Shown here one piece after another: positions 36,272 to 46,437 of a DNA stretch of 64,000 nucleotides. The DNA comes from Tetragonia tetragonoides (lineage: Eukaryota > Streptophyta > Magnoliopsida > Caryophyllales > Aizoaceae): assembly GCA_038025085.1 (NCBI GenBank), contig CM076144.1, forward strand, positions 16,446,001 to 16,510,000, written 5' to 3'. The position numbers and the translations under genes were made by a program. A model generated the notes under the pieces. That model worked only from the letters and a program-made list of their open reading frames with translations, searched no databases and was not told where the DNA came from. How positions within the stretch are numbered: position 1 is the stretch's first letter; each line of letters starts with the position of its first letter.

Positions 36272-37818
36272 ATGACAAGCTTTGATGTTAAATTTGACAG
36301 GTGGTTACAATCCATGACCCCCAAAGAGAGGATGAGACTTGTGCCTTTCCACTTGAATGCTCTCTTCCACCTGAAGCAAGTTCAAATCGTTTGGAACCTC
36401 CTTGAGGCCGCCATTGAGTTTTGGGATGACAAACTCCATGTCTTTCGATTTGGGTACAATGAATTATGCCCCCTTCCCAAAGAATTTGACGCCATCATTG
36501 GGTTCCCTCATGATAAAGCTCCCGCTACTCCATGGCTCGGGGAAAACCTTGAAGGCTACTATAGAAGGTATCTTGGCCTATCACCAACACAAGCCTCCTC
36601 CGTTGCTAGGAGTGGTGAGTTAGACCTCAATGGTGTAATTGACATCTTCTTCCCCAAGGTAAGAGACAACTATGATGTGATGAGTGAGACTTATTATAAA
36701 CGTGCTTTTATCTTATGTCTCTTGCATAGGTACCTGTTTGTTGGTGGAGGTAATAATAGTAAAACTTGTATGCTTAGAATTGTTGAACAAATCCAGAACG
36801 ATTTTACCCCTATGTCTCTTGTTCTTGGTGAAACCTTAATTTGCTTGGACCGCAAGAAACAAGATTCGTCACCCGGTGAATGGATGGGAAGCCCTATTCT
36901 CCTTCAAGTGAGTGTTTGAATAAATTTCTTTTGATAAAGTTTGAATCTTTAATGGATATCTAACTTTATGTATTTTGCCTTGTTGTTTTTTTTTTTTGTT
37001 TTTGTAGATATGGCTCCTTGAGCATATGTGCTTCATTGAGAAGCCCGCTAATGCGCTCAAATATCAACCAAAGCAATTTCCCGCCCGCCGGAGGCTTTAT
37101 TATGAATCCACTATTGATGAATGGCGTGGGTACCTTAAAGCATGTCCTTTGCTACGATGGACCGTCAAGTGGTGGGGCCTAAAATCCGCAATCGGATGTT
37201 GCAAGAAAACGGGATATTACCAAGTCCTTGGCCTTCATAACTTGACTTACATATTTCGTAGCCGTATCATGCGGCAATACGGGAGACGCCAAATCATCCC
37301 ACAAAAGGATAGTGTTGCTCCTACTATGTGGATTTTGATAATTAGCATGGTGAGATCATGGGAGTGCGCATGGGATAGTCGTCCCAAGTGGACTATTCCT
37401 CACATCAAGGCCCCCAAGGCCATATCTTCTGCCTATGAAGCTTGGATGGATTGCAAGACCGCGGAGGGTCGTCGTGCATGCAGGAAATCTTAAGGCCTAA
37501 TCGGTCAAAGCTATCTTAAGGCTCTCAAACCCTAATGACCTTAAAGGGAAGGGTAAGAAAAAGGGAGTTAAGCATGTGAGAGGCGTCCTCAACCCGAAGG
37601 CCAAGAAAGCTTTAGAAAAGATTAGTACAAAGCCGCAAGTGGTGCCCCAAATTCGGGCCAATGACCATGAGGCCTCCTCAAGCGTTCCTCTAATGGACGT
37701 GGAAAAAGAAGAGCCTTTAGTTCGAGAGAGGTGGGCTCCCAAGGAACGCGAAGTGGAAGACCCAAAGGTGGATGAGCCCATGGAGGATGCGGTCCCTACT
37801 ACCGAAGCTATGGAGTAG
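36272..37818 (+). pseudogene. Element A antisense gene 2 (aORF2), DUF7745-like, one intron
   Basis: Exon 1 36272-36907 (212 codons, intact), GT-AG intron 36908-37007, exon 2 from 37008. Exon 1 contains IEFWDDKLHVFRFGYNELCP and LPKEFDAIIGFP, the pattern of a large plant transposon-associated family (DUF7745-like, recalled, not searched). Exon 2 begins IWLLEHMCFIEK. The first frame ends at a TAA near 37491. A continuation in another frame to 37818 (Lys/Glu-rich tail) suggests a frameshift near 37490. It aligns throughout with 49809-51100 of element B, which lacks the intron. It is convergent with the pol relic, 426 bp from its stop. Function unknown. Confidence 0.72.
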
Positions 37819-38244
37819 TCTATTAAGGGAATACTCTTTTGGAGCTTGTCTAGCTTAGGATTGCCTTTTATTTTGCTTTAAATTCAATAAGGGTGATGTG
37901 CCCCCTTTTTAGATTTAGATTTAATTTTTTGCCTTATTATTTGGGAATTGCCAAGTCTTTGTAATGGACTTTATTATTATTTATGGAGACATGCTCATTT
38001 TTGTTTTCATATTGCAACTTGATTTTTATTATATTTTTTTTAACAACTTTTGAACGCAAAAATGATGAAGGGGCCAGGCCCAGTTGCAATTGGGTTGTCC
38101 TACGTATCCTTTTAGGGGAATCAGGCCGCTCGTAGTTCTTATCCGTGCGTTTTTTTTTTAACATTAAATCCCTTTTTTTTTTTTACTTGATTATGTGCGT
38201 AGCCTTGTGTGGGCCTCTCGAAAGTGCTATATTGGGTGTCTTGC
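37819..38244. other. Convergent 3' ends of aORF2 and pol (element A)
   Basis: About 425 bp between the aORF2 stop (plus) and the integrase stop (minus), T-rich. Transcripts from both sides would overlap here. Confidence 0.5.
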
Positions 38245-39303
38245 CTAAGCATAGAACCTCTTTAGTTGATCCATGTTTATCCATTGTCTAAACTCAATCC
38301 CGTCCAAATCTGCCAATCTTGCAGCTCCACCTGTTAAGACCTTTGTAATGATAAACGGACCTGACCAGTTGGGCCTAAATTTGCCTCTTGGGTCAGTGAC
38401 ATTGGCCCTTACCTCTTTATGTACTATATCTCCAACTTTGAGGTTTCTCATTTTGAGCCTTTGGTTAAAATGCTTTGTTAGTCTCCTTTGATAGATTCTC
38501 ACATTGTGCAAAGCTTGTAACCTTTTTTCATCTAGTAAGACTAATTGGTCATAGCGGGCTTGGACCCAATCCACTTCTGGAATTTGACTTTCCAAGACGA
38601 TCTGTAGAGATGGGACCTCTAACTCAATTGGTAACACGGCTTCCATCCCATAGACCAGGGAGTATGGTGTTGCTCCTGTCGATGCGCGAATAGACGTCCT
38701 ATAACCCCAAAGTGCGAATGGCAATTTGTCAGGCCAATCATGATAATTTTCGGACATTCTATCGATGATTTTCTTGATATTTTTGTTAGCTGCTTCCACT
38801 GCGCCGTTTGTTTGCGGTCTGTAGGGAGACGACTTTCGATGTTGGATCTTAAACTAGGTCAAGAGCTCAATTACCTCTTTCATGAAGTGTGATCCATTAT
38901 CACTAATGATTTCTTGGGGAACCCCGTATCTAGCTATTATATTATTCTTGATGAATTTAACCACATGTTTTTCTTTGAGCTTCGCGTATGATTGCGCTTC
39001 GACCCATTTGGTGAAGTAGTCGATTGCTACTAGAATATACTCATGACCCCCTTTTCCTGTTGGGGTTATCTTGCCAATGGTGTCTATTCCCTAGGCGGAG
39101 AAAGGCCAAGGTGAGGTGAAGGTATATAATGGACTTGGTGGCAGGTGTTGTAGATTTGCATGTGTCTGACACTGTATGCACCTTTTGACAAATTCACAAC
39201 AATCTTTTTCCATTGTCGTCCAATAATATCCAAGCCTTATTATCTTCCTAGATAGCATCATACCATTCATGTGCGGTCCACAAACTCCGGCGTGTACATC
39301 TCT
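38245..39303 (-). pseudogene. Element A integrase
   Basis: DDE integrase, inserts cDNA into the genome. Minus-strand landmarks in order: CVK/CxxCQ part of the zinc-binding region near 39200, a GID(T) block with the first Asp near 39080, IISDNGSHF with the second Asp near 38905, and NGAVEAANKN with the Glu near 38800. The intact last frame (38799-38245) continues with the GYRTSIRASTGATPYSLVYG block and a C-terminal GKFRPNWSGPF motif. There is no chromodomain, as expected for the Tat lineage. Stops occur upstream at about 39092 and 38852, at positions where Trp and Gln are expected. Closely similar to 51439-52508 in element B. Confidence 0.88.
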
Positions 39304-39912
39304 TTAGGCTTTATGGGCCATCTCGGTGCCTAAACACAAGAGATTAATCCCGTTTGGGCTTTTCTTGTATATCTGGCCTTGTACCTCTATGAATTGGGTT
39401 GCGAGTCTTCTAAGTGCTTTTTGGGCTCTAGGACTAGAATCAGGAGGGTAAAGCTGATAAACGAGTAGATTCTTTATATCGGCGCACCACTCGTCTTTTT
39501 CGCCATGGAACACTTCCAAAGCGTCACAATATGAAGTCTCGGATCTTCTTTGTACCCAAATGGGCATCATTCGAATGCCTTCGCGTATATTGATCATGCT
39601 TGCTAATTTGGCCAAGGCATCTGCAAATTGATTATCTTCTCGTGGAAGGTACGTAAAGTGTATTTGGTTGAAATACACTATGATCTTATCTAAATATTCC
39701 TGGTAGAGTGCCAAGGATTCGCTTTTGACTTTCCATACTTCGGAAATTTGGTTGATTAAGAGAGATGAGTCTCCATAGATTCGAAGCGTCTTAATGCCAA
39801 GACTTATGGCGGATTGCAATCCTGTTATGCAAGCTTCATATTCTGCGCCATTGTTGGTGACTTCGTGGTCTAACTTGACTGAAATAGGTGTATGTGCATC
39901 GTCAGGGGACAC
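39304..39912 (-). pseudogene. Element A second (archaeal-type) RNase H
   Basis: Frame of 202 codons with NNGAEYEACITGL (catalytic Glu), LRIYGDSSLLINQI (Asp) and REDNQFADALAKLA (Asp), the motif set of the extra RNase H that Tat/Ogre elements carry between their own RNase H and integrase. The first Asp would lie upstream of 39912, where the frame is interrupted. Confidence 0.8.
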
Positions 39913-41277
39913 TATTAGTACTCCTACTCCAAAACCCTTTTGGTTAGATGCTCCGTCGAAATAGAGTTGCTAAGTCTCGGTATCTAAGGTCATAACCCCT
40001 TCGTCTGGGAAGTGGTATTCATCTTTGCGATCGGGTTCGTGTATAGCCTGGTCGGCTAAGTATTCCGAGATAGCATGCCCTTTGATGGCTTTTTGGTGTT
40101 CAAATTTGAGGTTGAACTCTGAGAGGAGGGCGGTCCATCTGGCTATTCTACCATTCAATATGGGCTTTTCAAATATGTATTTTAAGGGATCTTCTCTCGA
40201 TCTTATGTGGATCGTATGTTGGAGGATGTAATGTCGCAGTTTCTTGGTTGTCGCGACCAAGGCTAGGCATGTTTTTTCTAGTGACGAATAGCGGGTTTCG
40301 TATTCTAAAACTTCTTGCTCACATAGTAGATGGCCTTCTCTTCCTTGTTTATTTCTTGGGCTAACATGGCCCCCATTGACGTTTCTGTGACTTTAAGATA
40401 GAGAATTAGAGGCATGCCTAGAGTGGGCGGTACTAGAACGGGTGGTTCGGACAAATAGGCCTTAATTTTGTCAAAGGCTTTTTTGGCATTGTTCGTCCCA
40501 TTTCTTTTTTACCTCTTTCTTGAGTTTCTTGAATATGGGCTCACAGGTGATAGTTAACTTGGAAATGAACCTGCTAATGTATTGGATCCTCCCCAAGAAG
40601 CCTTTGATTTCTTTTTCTGTTTTTGGTGGTGGCATGTCTATTATGGCCTTGATCTTGGATGGATCGATCTATATTCCTCTGGTGCTTATGACAAATCCTA
40701 AAAGTTTACCGGGCGTAACTCCGAATGAGCACGTTTTGGGATTAAGCCTCATGTTGTACTTCCTAAGTCTGTCGAAGAACTTTTGAAGGGAGGGTACATG
40801 CCCTTCCCTCTCTTTAGACTTTATGATCATGTCATCCACGTAAACTTCGGCCTCTTTATGCATCATATCGTGGAGCAGGGTTATCGCGGTTCTTTGATAT
40901 GTGGCCCCCGCATTCTTAAGCCCAAATGGCATTACTGTATAGCAATAAGTGCCCCATTGTGAGATGAAAGTGGTTTTCTCTTCATCCTCTTTGGCCATCA
41001 GGACCTAATTATATCCTGCATACCCGTCCATGAATGATAGGAGGGCATGTCCAGCGGTATTGTCTACCAGAACATCTATATGAGGTAATGGAAAGTCGTC
41101 TTTTGGGCTTACTTTGTTCAAGTCCCTAAAATCCACACACATTCGCACTCGTCCGTCCGTTTTTGGGACTTGGACGATGTTCGCTACCCAATCGGGATAA
41201 TTGGCCACTCTTATGAAGCCTGCATCAAGTTGTTTTTGGACTTCCTCTTTGATCTTAAGAGCCCATTCTGGTTTCAT
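39913..41277 (-). pseudogene. Element A reverse transcriptase and RNase H
   Basis: Makes cDNA from the element RNA. Minus-strand motifs: CVDFRDLNKVSPKDDFPLPH and LLSFMDGYAGYN (41277-41005), then a TAG at 41005-41007 where Gln is expected. VMPFGLKNAGATYQR and the catalytic YVDDM follow near 40830, then GKLLGFVISTRGI with a second stop at 40669. Sequence for the thumb and RNase H is broken in 40510-40300. The frame 40260-39970 carries LALVATTKKLRHY-type RNase H sequence and DPLKYIFEKP. At least three disabling changes. Confidence 0.88.
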
Positions 41278-42311
41278 TCTTCTTAGCTTTTGTTTGACTG
41301 GTTAGCAGTCGGGCTTTAACGGGATGGTGTGCTGGGCAATGTTGTGGTCTATGCTGGGCATGTCCTTGTAGGACCAGGCGAAAACATCCGTATAATTCTT
41401 TAGGAGTGTTACGAATTGTTCGCGTTCATAAGAGGTTAAAGACAAGCCTATTTGCACGTGGCGAGGCTCATCATTAGTTGCAATATTTATTGTCTCTGTT
41501 TCTTCGACTACTGAAGTCTTTTGCTCATGTTCGGTTAATGCTTTAATGACTTCTTTTGGCAATTCCGTTATATTTTCTGAATTATTAGCAATGAGGCAAT
41601 CCGAGTAAGCAAAATCGACACTCATAATATTAATAGAAGCGGACAATACATCAACGAGGTCATCACTAATGACCTTAGTAGCAGAAGGAATAGACTGGGG
41701 TGGACTACCCGACACTTCTAGGATAACAGACTCAGAATCAGACTCGGACTCGGAATTAGACTCAGAATCAGAATTGGGCCTCTCTGCAGGACCGTTGCGA
41801 ATCGTGAACTTGTACTTGGCTCCCTCGACTGGAGTCCACTCCGTCTCGTGCTTTCAGGTGGTGCGGTCGGGCCAGATTGGGGCGATCAGCTTGGACGGGT
41901 CGAACCCTTATTAAAAAGCACAGTAAGGGAAGTTTGTTTGTTGCCTCGTCGTACTGGCGACGCTCTTTGCCAAATAGTATCCCAAAGTCGTTGGGTGCCA
42001 TGTCATTAGCCCAATCTTTGGTGGATTGGTCCTCATTAGGAGATATGGGTGCATCTTCACTCATGGTGAAGCAGTCTTGAAATGCCTCAAAGCCTGGAAC
42101 TAGGACTCCATTGATCATATATGGTTCAGGGAATCCGTAATAGGGATATGGGTCGCCTTCTTGGAGAAATTGCCCATTGAGAGTGAGGGGATAAGGATCC
42201 ATACTATGTGGAACAGGCTTGTTGGCCGCGTGAGCTCTTTTCCTAGCCATTTCCTTGGATATGTAAGCTCGGATCACTTGCCTTATGGGCTTGTAGCCTA
42301 GCCCAAATAGA
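41278..42311 (-). pseudogene. Element A protease-RT linker
   Basis: Frames 42277-41768 and 41715-41302 encode acidic, Ser/Pro-rich sequence with WANDMAPNDFGILFGK and, near the RT, DMPSIDHNIAQHTIPLKP, the characteristic approach to the gypsy RT. A gap near 41740 with repeated GAxTCxGA (Ser/Glu codons) is a local low-complexity stretch. Confidence 0.7.
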
Positions 42312-43157
42312 TCATTTTTTTATCTTGGTGTTCCAACAGGTTTGGGCTACCTTGGGGTGAGGGCCCAGAGTGGTGCCTGGAAAGTGACCTTGCTTTCTAA
42401 GTAGAGCATTCACATTGAGTGTGGGCTTTATCGTTTCTATGAAGGCTATCTTCTCGAAGCCCCATAATTCTTCATCTTGCTCATTATGCTCTATCTTTAA
42501 GACTGGAGCTTTTTCTATCTGGGCTACCATGGTATCAGCACAGACTTCCATTGTGGATCTTGCCAAGAATAGCTTTACCTTTTGGTGCAAGGTCGAAGCT
42601 ACGACATTTAGCCCATGTAACCAAGGCCTTCCTAAAAGTAGATTGAAGGTGGCTGGAATGTCAATTACATGAAACTGGACCATTTTCTCGATTGGCCCAA
42701 TATTGATGTTCATGGAGAAGGTGCCCAAGACGTTTCTTTTGGAATTATCGTAAGCTCTTAGCCCTAGTGCGGAGTGCGCGAGGTTGTTGCAATCTATTTT
42801 GAGGTGCTCAGCGGTCCTCAAAGGGCATACATTTACAGCAGAGCCATTGTCAACTAAAGTCATGGGAACTGGTCTTTGTTGACAGATTACAGTCAAATAA
42901 AGGGCTTTGTTGTGGTGGATACCTTCAGGTGGAAGGTCCTTGTCAGAAAAGGTGACGGGTGTGGATGACTTTCCTTGGACCAGGAGGTTAACCACATCCT
43001 CGGGGGTAGTATTTGGAGAAATGGTGGTTGCGTTCAAGGCTTTTAGCACGGCCCTTCTATGAGTGATAGAAGTGGTCAACAATTGCCAGATGGATATGTC
43101 AGCTTTAGTCCTTTGCAACTGTCTAAGGATGTTGGTTCCATTATCTTCCTTAGCCAC
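42312..43157 (-). pseudogene. Element A aspartic protease
   Basis: Cleaves the polyprotein. The frame has MTLVDNGSAVNVCP, the D-(N)-G-S active-site loop as usual in Tat/Ogre elements, then FNLLLGRPWLH, the second conserved block. The 281-codon frame is open across this domain. Confidence 0.82.
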
Positions 43158-43349
43158 TTATCTTTGGGTTGGATCCCTATTGGGGATTGTTACAGGCTCT
43201 ACGGGTTGGATTTGAGTCGGATCCATGAAAATATTTTCGGGCCTGAACTGCCGCCCTAATCTTGTGAGGTAGTTTAGAGCTTTGTCATCTTCTTCTTTCT
43301 CATCGTCGGAGATATCATACCAAACTTTTCCATTTGCTATGTCATGGAC

Positions 43350-43643
43350 TTAAGGAGTCAACACATCTTCTGGATCAGTATAAGACCCATTATCCTCTTC
43401 ATCACTATCCCAAAGGCCGTAAATGTCTAGCGTGGGCCTTGGGCTTGGGTATGGTGGTATGACCTGCCCAATAGGGGTGATCAAATAAGATGGATCACAC
43501 CCTTCTTCGACATCAATGGCGAAAGAGTTCCCGAGGGGATTATTATTGTTACTGGGTGGTGGTGCGTCCTTAGGAAATGGTATGGTGCCATTGTCGAACA
43601 GATCTTGGATTTTCTCCTTGAGAGTGTAACACTTTTCGGTATC
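43350..43643 (-). pseudogene. Element A gag, C-terminal part (after insertion of B)
   Basis: Minus-strand continuation of gag across the element B insertion. It begins with the last His-Cys half of a zinc knuckle (HDTEKC), then LKEKIQDLFDNGTIPFP and a Pro/Asn-rich tail ending DPEDVLTP. The earlier half lies at 56153-57427. Confidence 0.8.
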
Positions 43644-43648
43644 ATGTC

Positions 43649-44924
43649 TGTAAGGACCCAGGATTTCTACCTGCTCCACGGAGTGCGTCTAGAAAATTTG
43701 TAAGCTGGGGGCTTTAGATAAGTTCAAGGGACCATCGTGTTAGAAAAGCTTTTGAAGAAACTTGAATTGAATAAAAACCATGAAAGAGGTCACAAATCTG
43801 CTATTGTCGTTTTATCGAAGGGACAAACCGAAGGGACAATCCGAAGGGACAACCCAATAGCGCGATATATGAACTAATCATGTTTTTAGAAAGACTCCCG
43901 CTCATATAGAACATATGAGTACCCAAGAATAAATGGTTCGGGGGCGAAGGTACGAGGTGGGAAGGTGTTAGGCACCCAACTCGCCCGTTTCATGACGGCC
44001 TCTACTAACTCAAGTTTGCTTAATAATTTAAAGACATAATTCCCATACAAAACCGTATTAACAACCTAGACTTAGACTATTAATTGGTTCATCACAAGCA
44101 TCACAACATTTATTATTAACCCTTGTTTAGACATGCATTCGATTTGACATATTGGGCAGCACAACGACTATACAGACGATATTTAGGAAGCAATAAAAGC
44201 GTTATTCTAGCATGATATCTACATTATGACTACTAGAAAATAAACAGTTAGACAAGTAGTTTAATTAGAGCCCTCAGGAGTTTGTACCTGAACTGTAGGC
44301 TATATTTGACAAGAATAGTAAAAATAGATCTCAAGTTTGGAAGAAAGAGGGGGAAGCTCGGTGTCAATACTCCCGAGAATAGAGGTTGTCAACTGTAGAC
44401 GGTGTGTTTTGAACTGAGGGTGAAGGGTTGTTTATATAGGCGTGGGGAAGTAGGGTTGGACGGCAGAAATTGAGCTGAAAAACCAGACGGGCCTGAAAAA
44501 TCAGGCAGGCCCGAAGAAGGGTCAGCGCCGCTAGCGGCCCTAGGACTTATTCAAGGGCCGTTGACGGCTCTCAGCAGCCAGCTGGATGTCGTCATAATGA
44601 CGTGATCCAATCTATTTTTATTTTCCGGAGGAATTTTTGTATTCCGAAAAATATGAAAAGACTGTTTTACCCTTGGACGGTAAAAGACGAATCTACCCCT
44701 AAATCGCAACTTGGCGACCGGGGGTCGGAAAAAGGCGTGAGACGTGTCGTTGGAAAGCTCTTGAACGGGGCTTCTGAATGAAATGGAATGAATGAGTGTT
44801 TGGAGAAAAAACATGAGACCTTATCTTAACTATTAAAGAAAAAATAGCAGTTCAAGTTTATAAATTACTCCTTTCATCATCGGCTTTTGCGGAGAAATCT
44901 GAAGGCGCTTTTTTGGCGTCTACA
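43649..44924 (-). repeat. Element B 3' LTR (full length)
   Basis: 1276 bp, plus-strand ends TGTAAGGACCC and GGCGTCTACA. Minus-strand TATA box CCTATATAAA at 44431-44440. A short GC-rich block with CTAGCGGC lies at about 44520-44580. Confidence 0.92.
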
Positions 44925-45515
44925 GAAGCCCCCACTTTGATCGAGCTTGAGTAAAAGCGAAGATCAAAGTACTCTGAATGCGACATGCAGGATGCTGATG
45001 TGCACATGGTGTGTGAGAGTGTACAGTATGCATGCATATGAACACAAACCTGAGTTGGGACACGCTCGTAGTGTGCTAAGATTTCATCTCTGTGAACACA
45101 AGAGAAAATAAAGGTTATGTTAGCAGGATAGAAAACCGCTCGTAGATGGTCTGAACGTCTGTTGGGGTCCTGTATTCAGAGTGAATGAAAAAGTTAGTAA
45201 TACTTTGAGAATGATCAACGCGGAGTGCTTCGACAAACAGTGAATAAACACCGCTCGGCGGATGTCGAGATCCCGTCCCTGTTTATAAGAAACGAAAAAG
45301 TCAACGAGATAAGCGCGATTAAAAATAATCGGCCATAAAGTGGTTAGGACATATGAACAATTTAAATGCAATAGCTTAAGCTATCATTGACTGAAACATA
45401 TAAAAAATAAATAATGGACAGTATAACCGCAGCAGTTTTAAGCAATCATTGACTGACACAAAAATAAGTAACCTCGTAGAAGGGACAGTTTAACCGCAAT
45501 AGCTTAAGCGGTCCT
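44925..45515. other. Element B region between 3' LTR and tandem repeats
   Basis: Starts with the polypurine tract (minus-strand AAAGTGGGGGCTTC at 44925-44938). Around 45368-45520 a larger unit of about 80 bp recurs (GCAATAGCTTAAGC, then TCATTGACTGA), grading into the 33-bp repeats. Confidence 0.55.
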
Positions 45516-45808
45516 CGACTGACCCCCAAAAGTTTGTAACCTCACAGAGGGACTGACCCCAAAAATTTGTAAAAGCGCAGAGGGACTAACCGCAAAAATG
45601 TGTAAGAGTGTAGAGGGACTGACCACAAAAATTTGTAAACATCGCAAAGGGACTGACCCCAAAAATTCGTAAAAGCGCAGAGGGACTGACCCCAAAAATT
45701 GTAAACATCGCAGAGGGACTGACCCCAAAAATTTTTAAACCTCGTAGAGGGACTGGCCCCAAAAATTTGTAAACCTCTTAGAGGGACTGACTCCAAAAAT
45801 TTGTAATG
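45516..45808. repeat. Element B: about nine 33-34-bp tandem repeats
   Basis: Unit GGGACTGACCCCAAAAATTT then GTAAA-CxTCGCAGA, nine imperfect copies. Same location in the element as the 66-bp repeats of A but unrelated in sequence. The minus-strand 11-residue translation is a by-product, not a gene. Confidence 0.9.
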
Positions 45809-46079
45809 ATTAGTAAGGCCAACAGGTTTTCCGGGCTTAAAATATTTTTGGGCGCTCCGGGCGGTAAGAGTCATCGCGGTGTAGATCCGGGCTTCAGTAC
45901 CTGGGACCTGCAAAAGTAAACAGGTTAGTTTTACCTGAGAAAGTTGGTACCGTAAAATAGGCCAACTGTCGAATTTGAACTTGTCGGCCAGAGTACTTTG
46001 CTCCCGCGCGCTTGGTACTGATTTTTGCCGTAAAATGAACTGAAGTAACAAACTTCGGACTGGAAAAAGGGGTCGTGGG

Positions 46080-46150
46080 TCAGCAGTGGGGCCCGTGCTG
46101 CAGGTCTGCAGGGCCGCTAGCGGCCCAGGCCAGCGCCGCTAGGCTTGAGC
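46080..46150. promoter_or_regulatory. GC-rich GCGGC block upstream of aORF1 (element B)
   Basis: Short GC-rich block (GGGCCGCTAGCGGCCC palindromic core near 46110-46125) about 300 bp upstream of the aORF1 start, the counterpart of 31785-32030 in element A. Confidence 0.4.
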
Positions 46151-46437
46151 CGAATAAAATGACTTCAGCAATTTCTTTTTCTTTTTCGCGTGTCGTCCTT
46201 CTTCTTCGTCGAGCCATTGTCGAGAGCCATTGTCGAAGCTTCCCCATTGTTGAGTGCTCCACTTTGCTTGAGGTAAGTCGATTCTTGACCGTTTTCCTCG
46301 GTTTTTGTCTTGAACTTGCTTATTTTTCCGCCTAGTTGCTGAATTTTGAGTTGCATTGTTGAATGGGTGCTTGTTTCTTGCGAATCTGAAACTTTTATTT
46401 TCCCACTTGTAGAGAGAGAAAACTCCATTGTGTTCCC

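Noticed and set aside
45516..45808. CRISPR-like regularly repeated array.
   Set aside because: Repeats are directly adjacent without spacers, imperfect, and sit inside a plant retroelement.
45542..46051. 169-codon minus-strand ORF with repeated WGQSLC segments.
   Set aside because: Product of the 33-bp tandem repeats of element B; not seen in element A.
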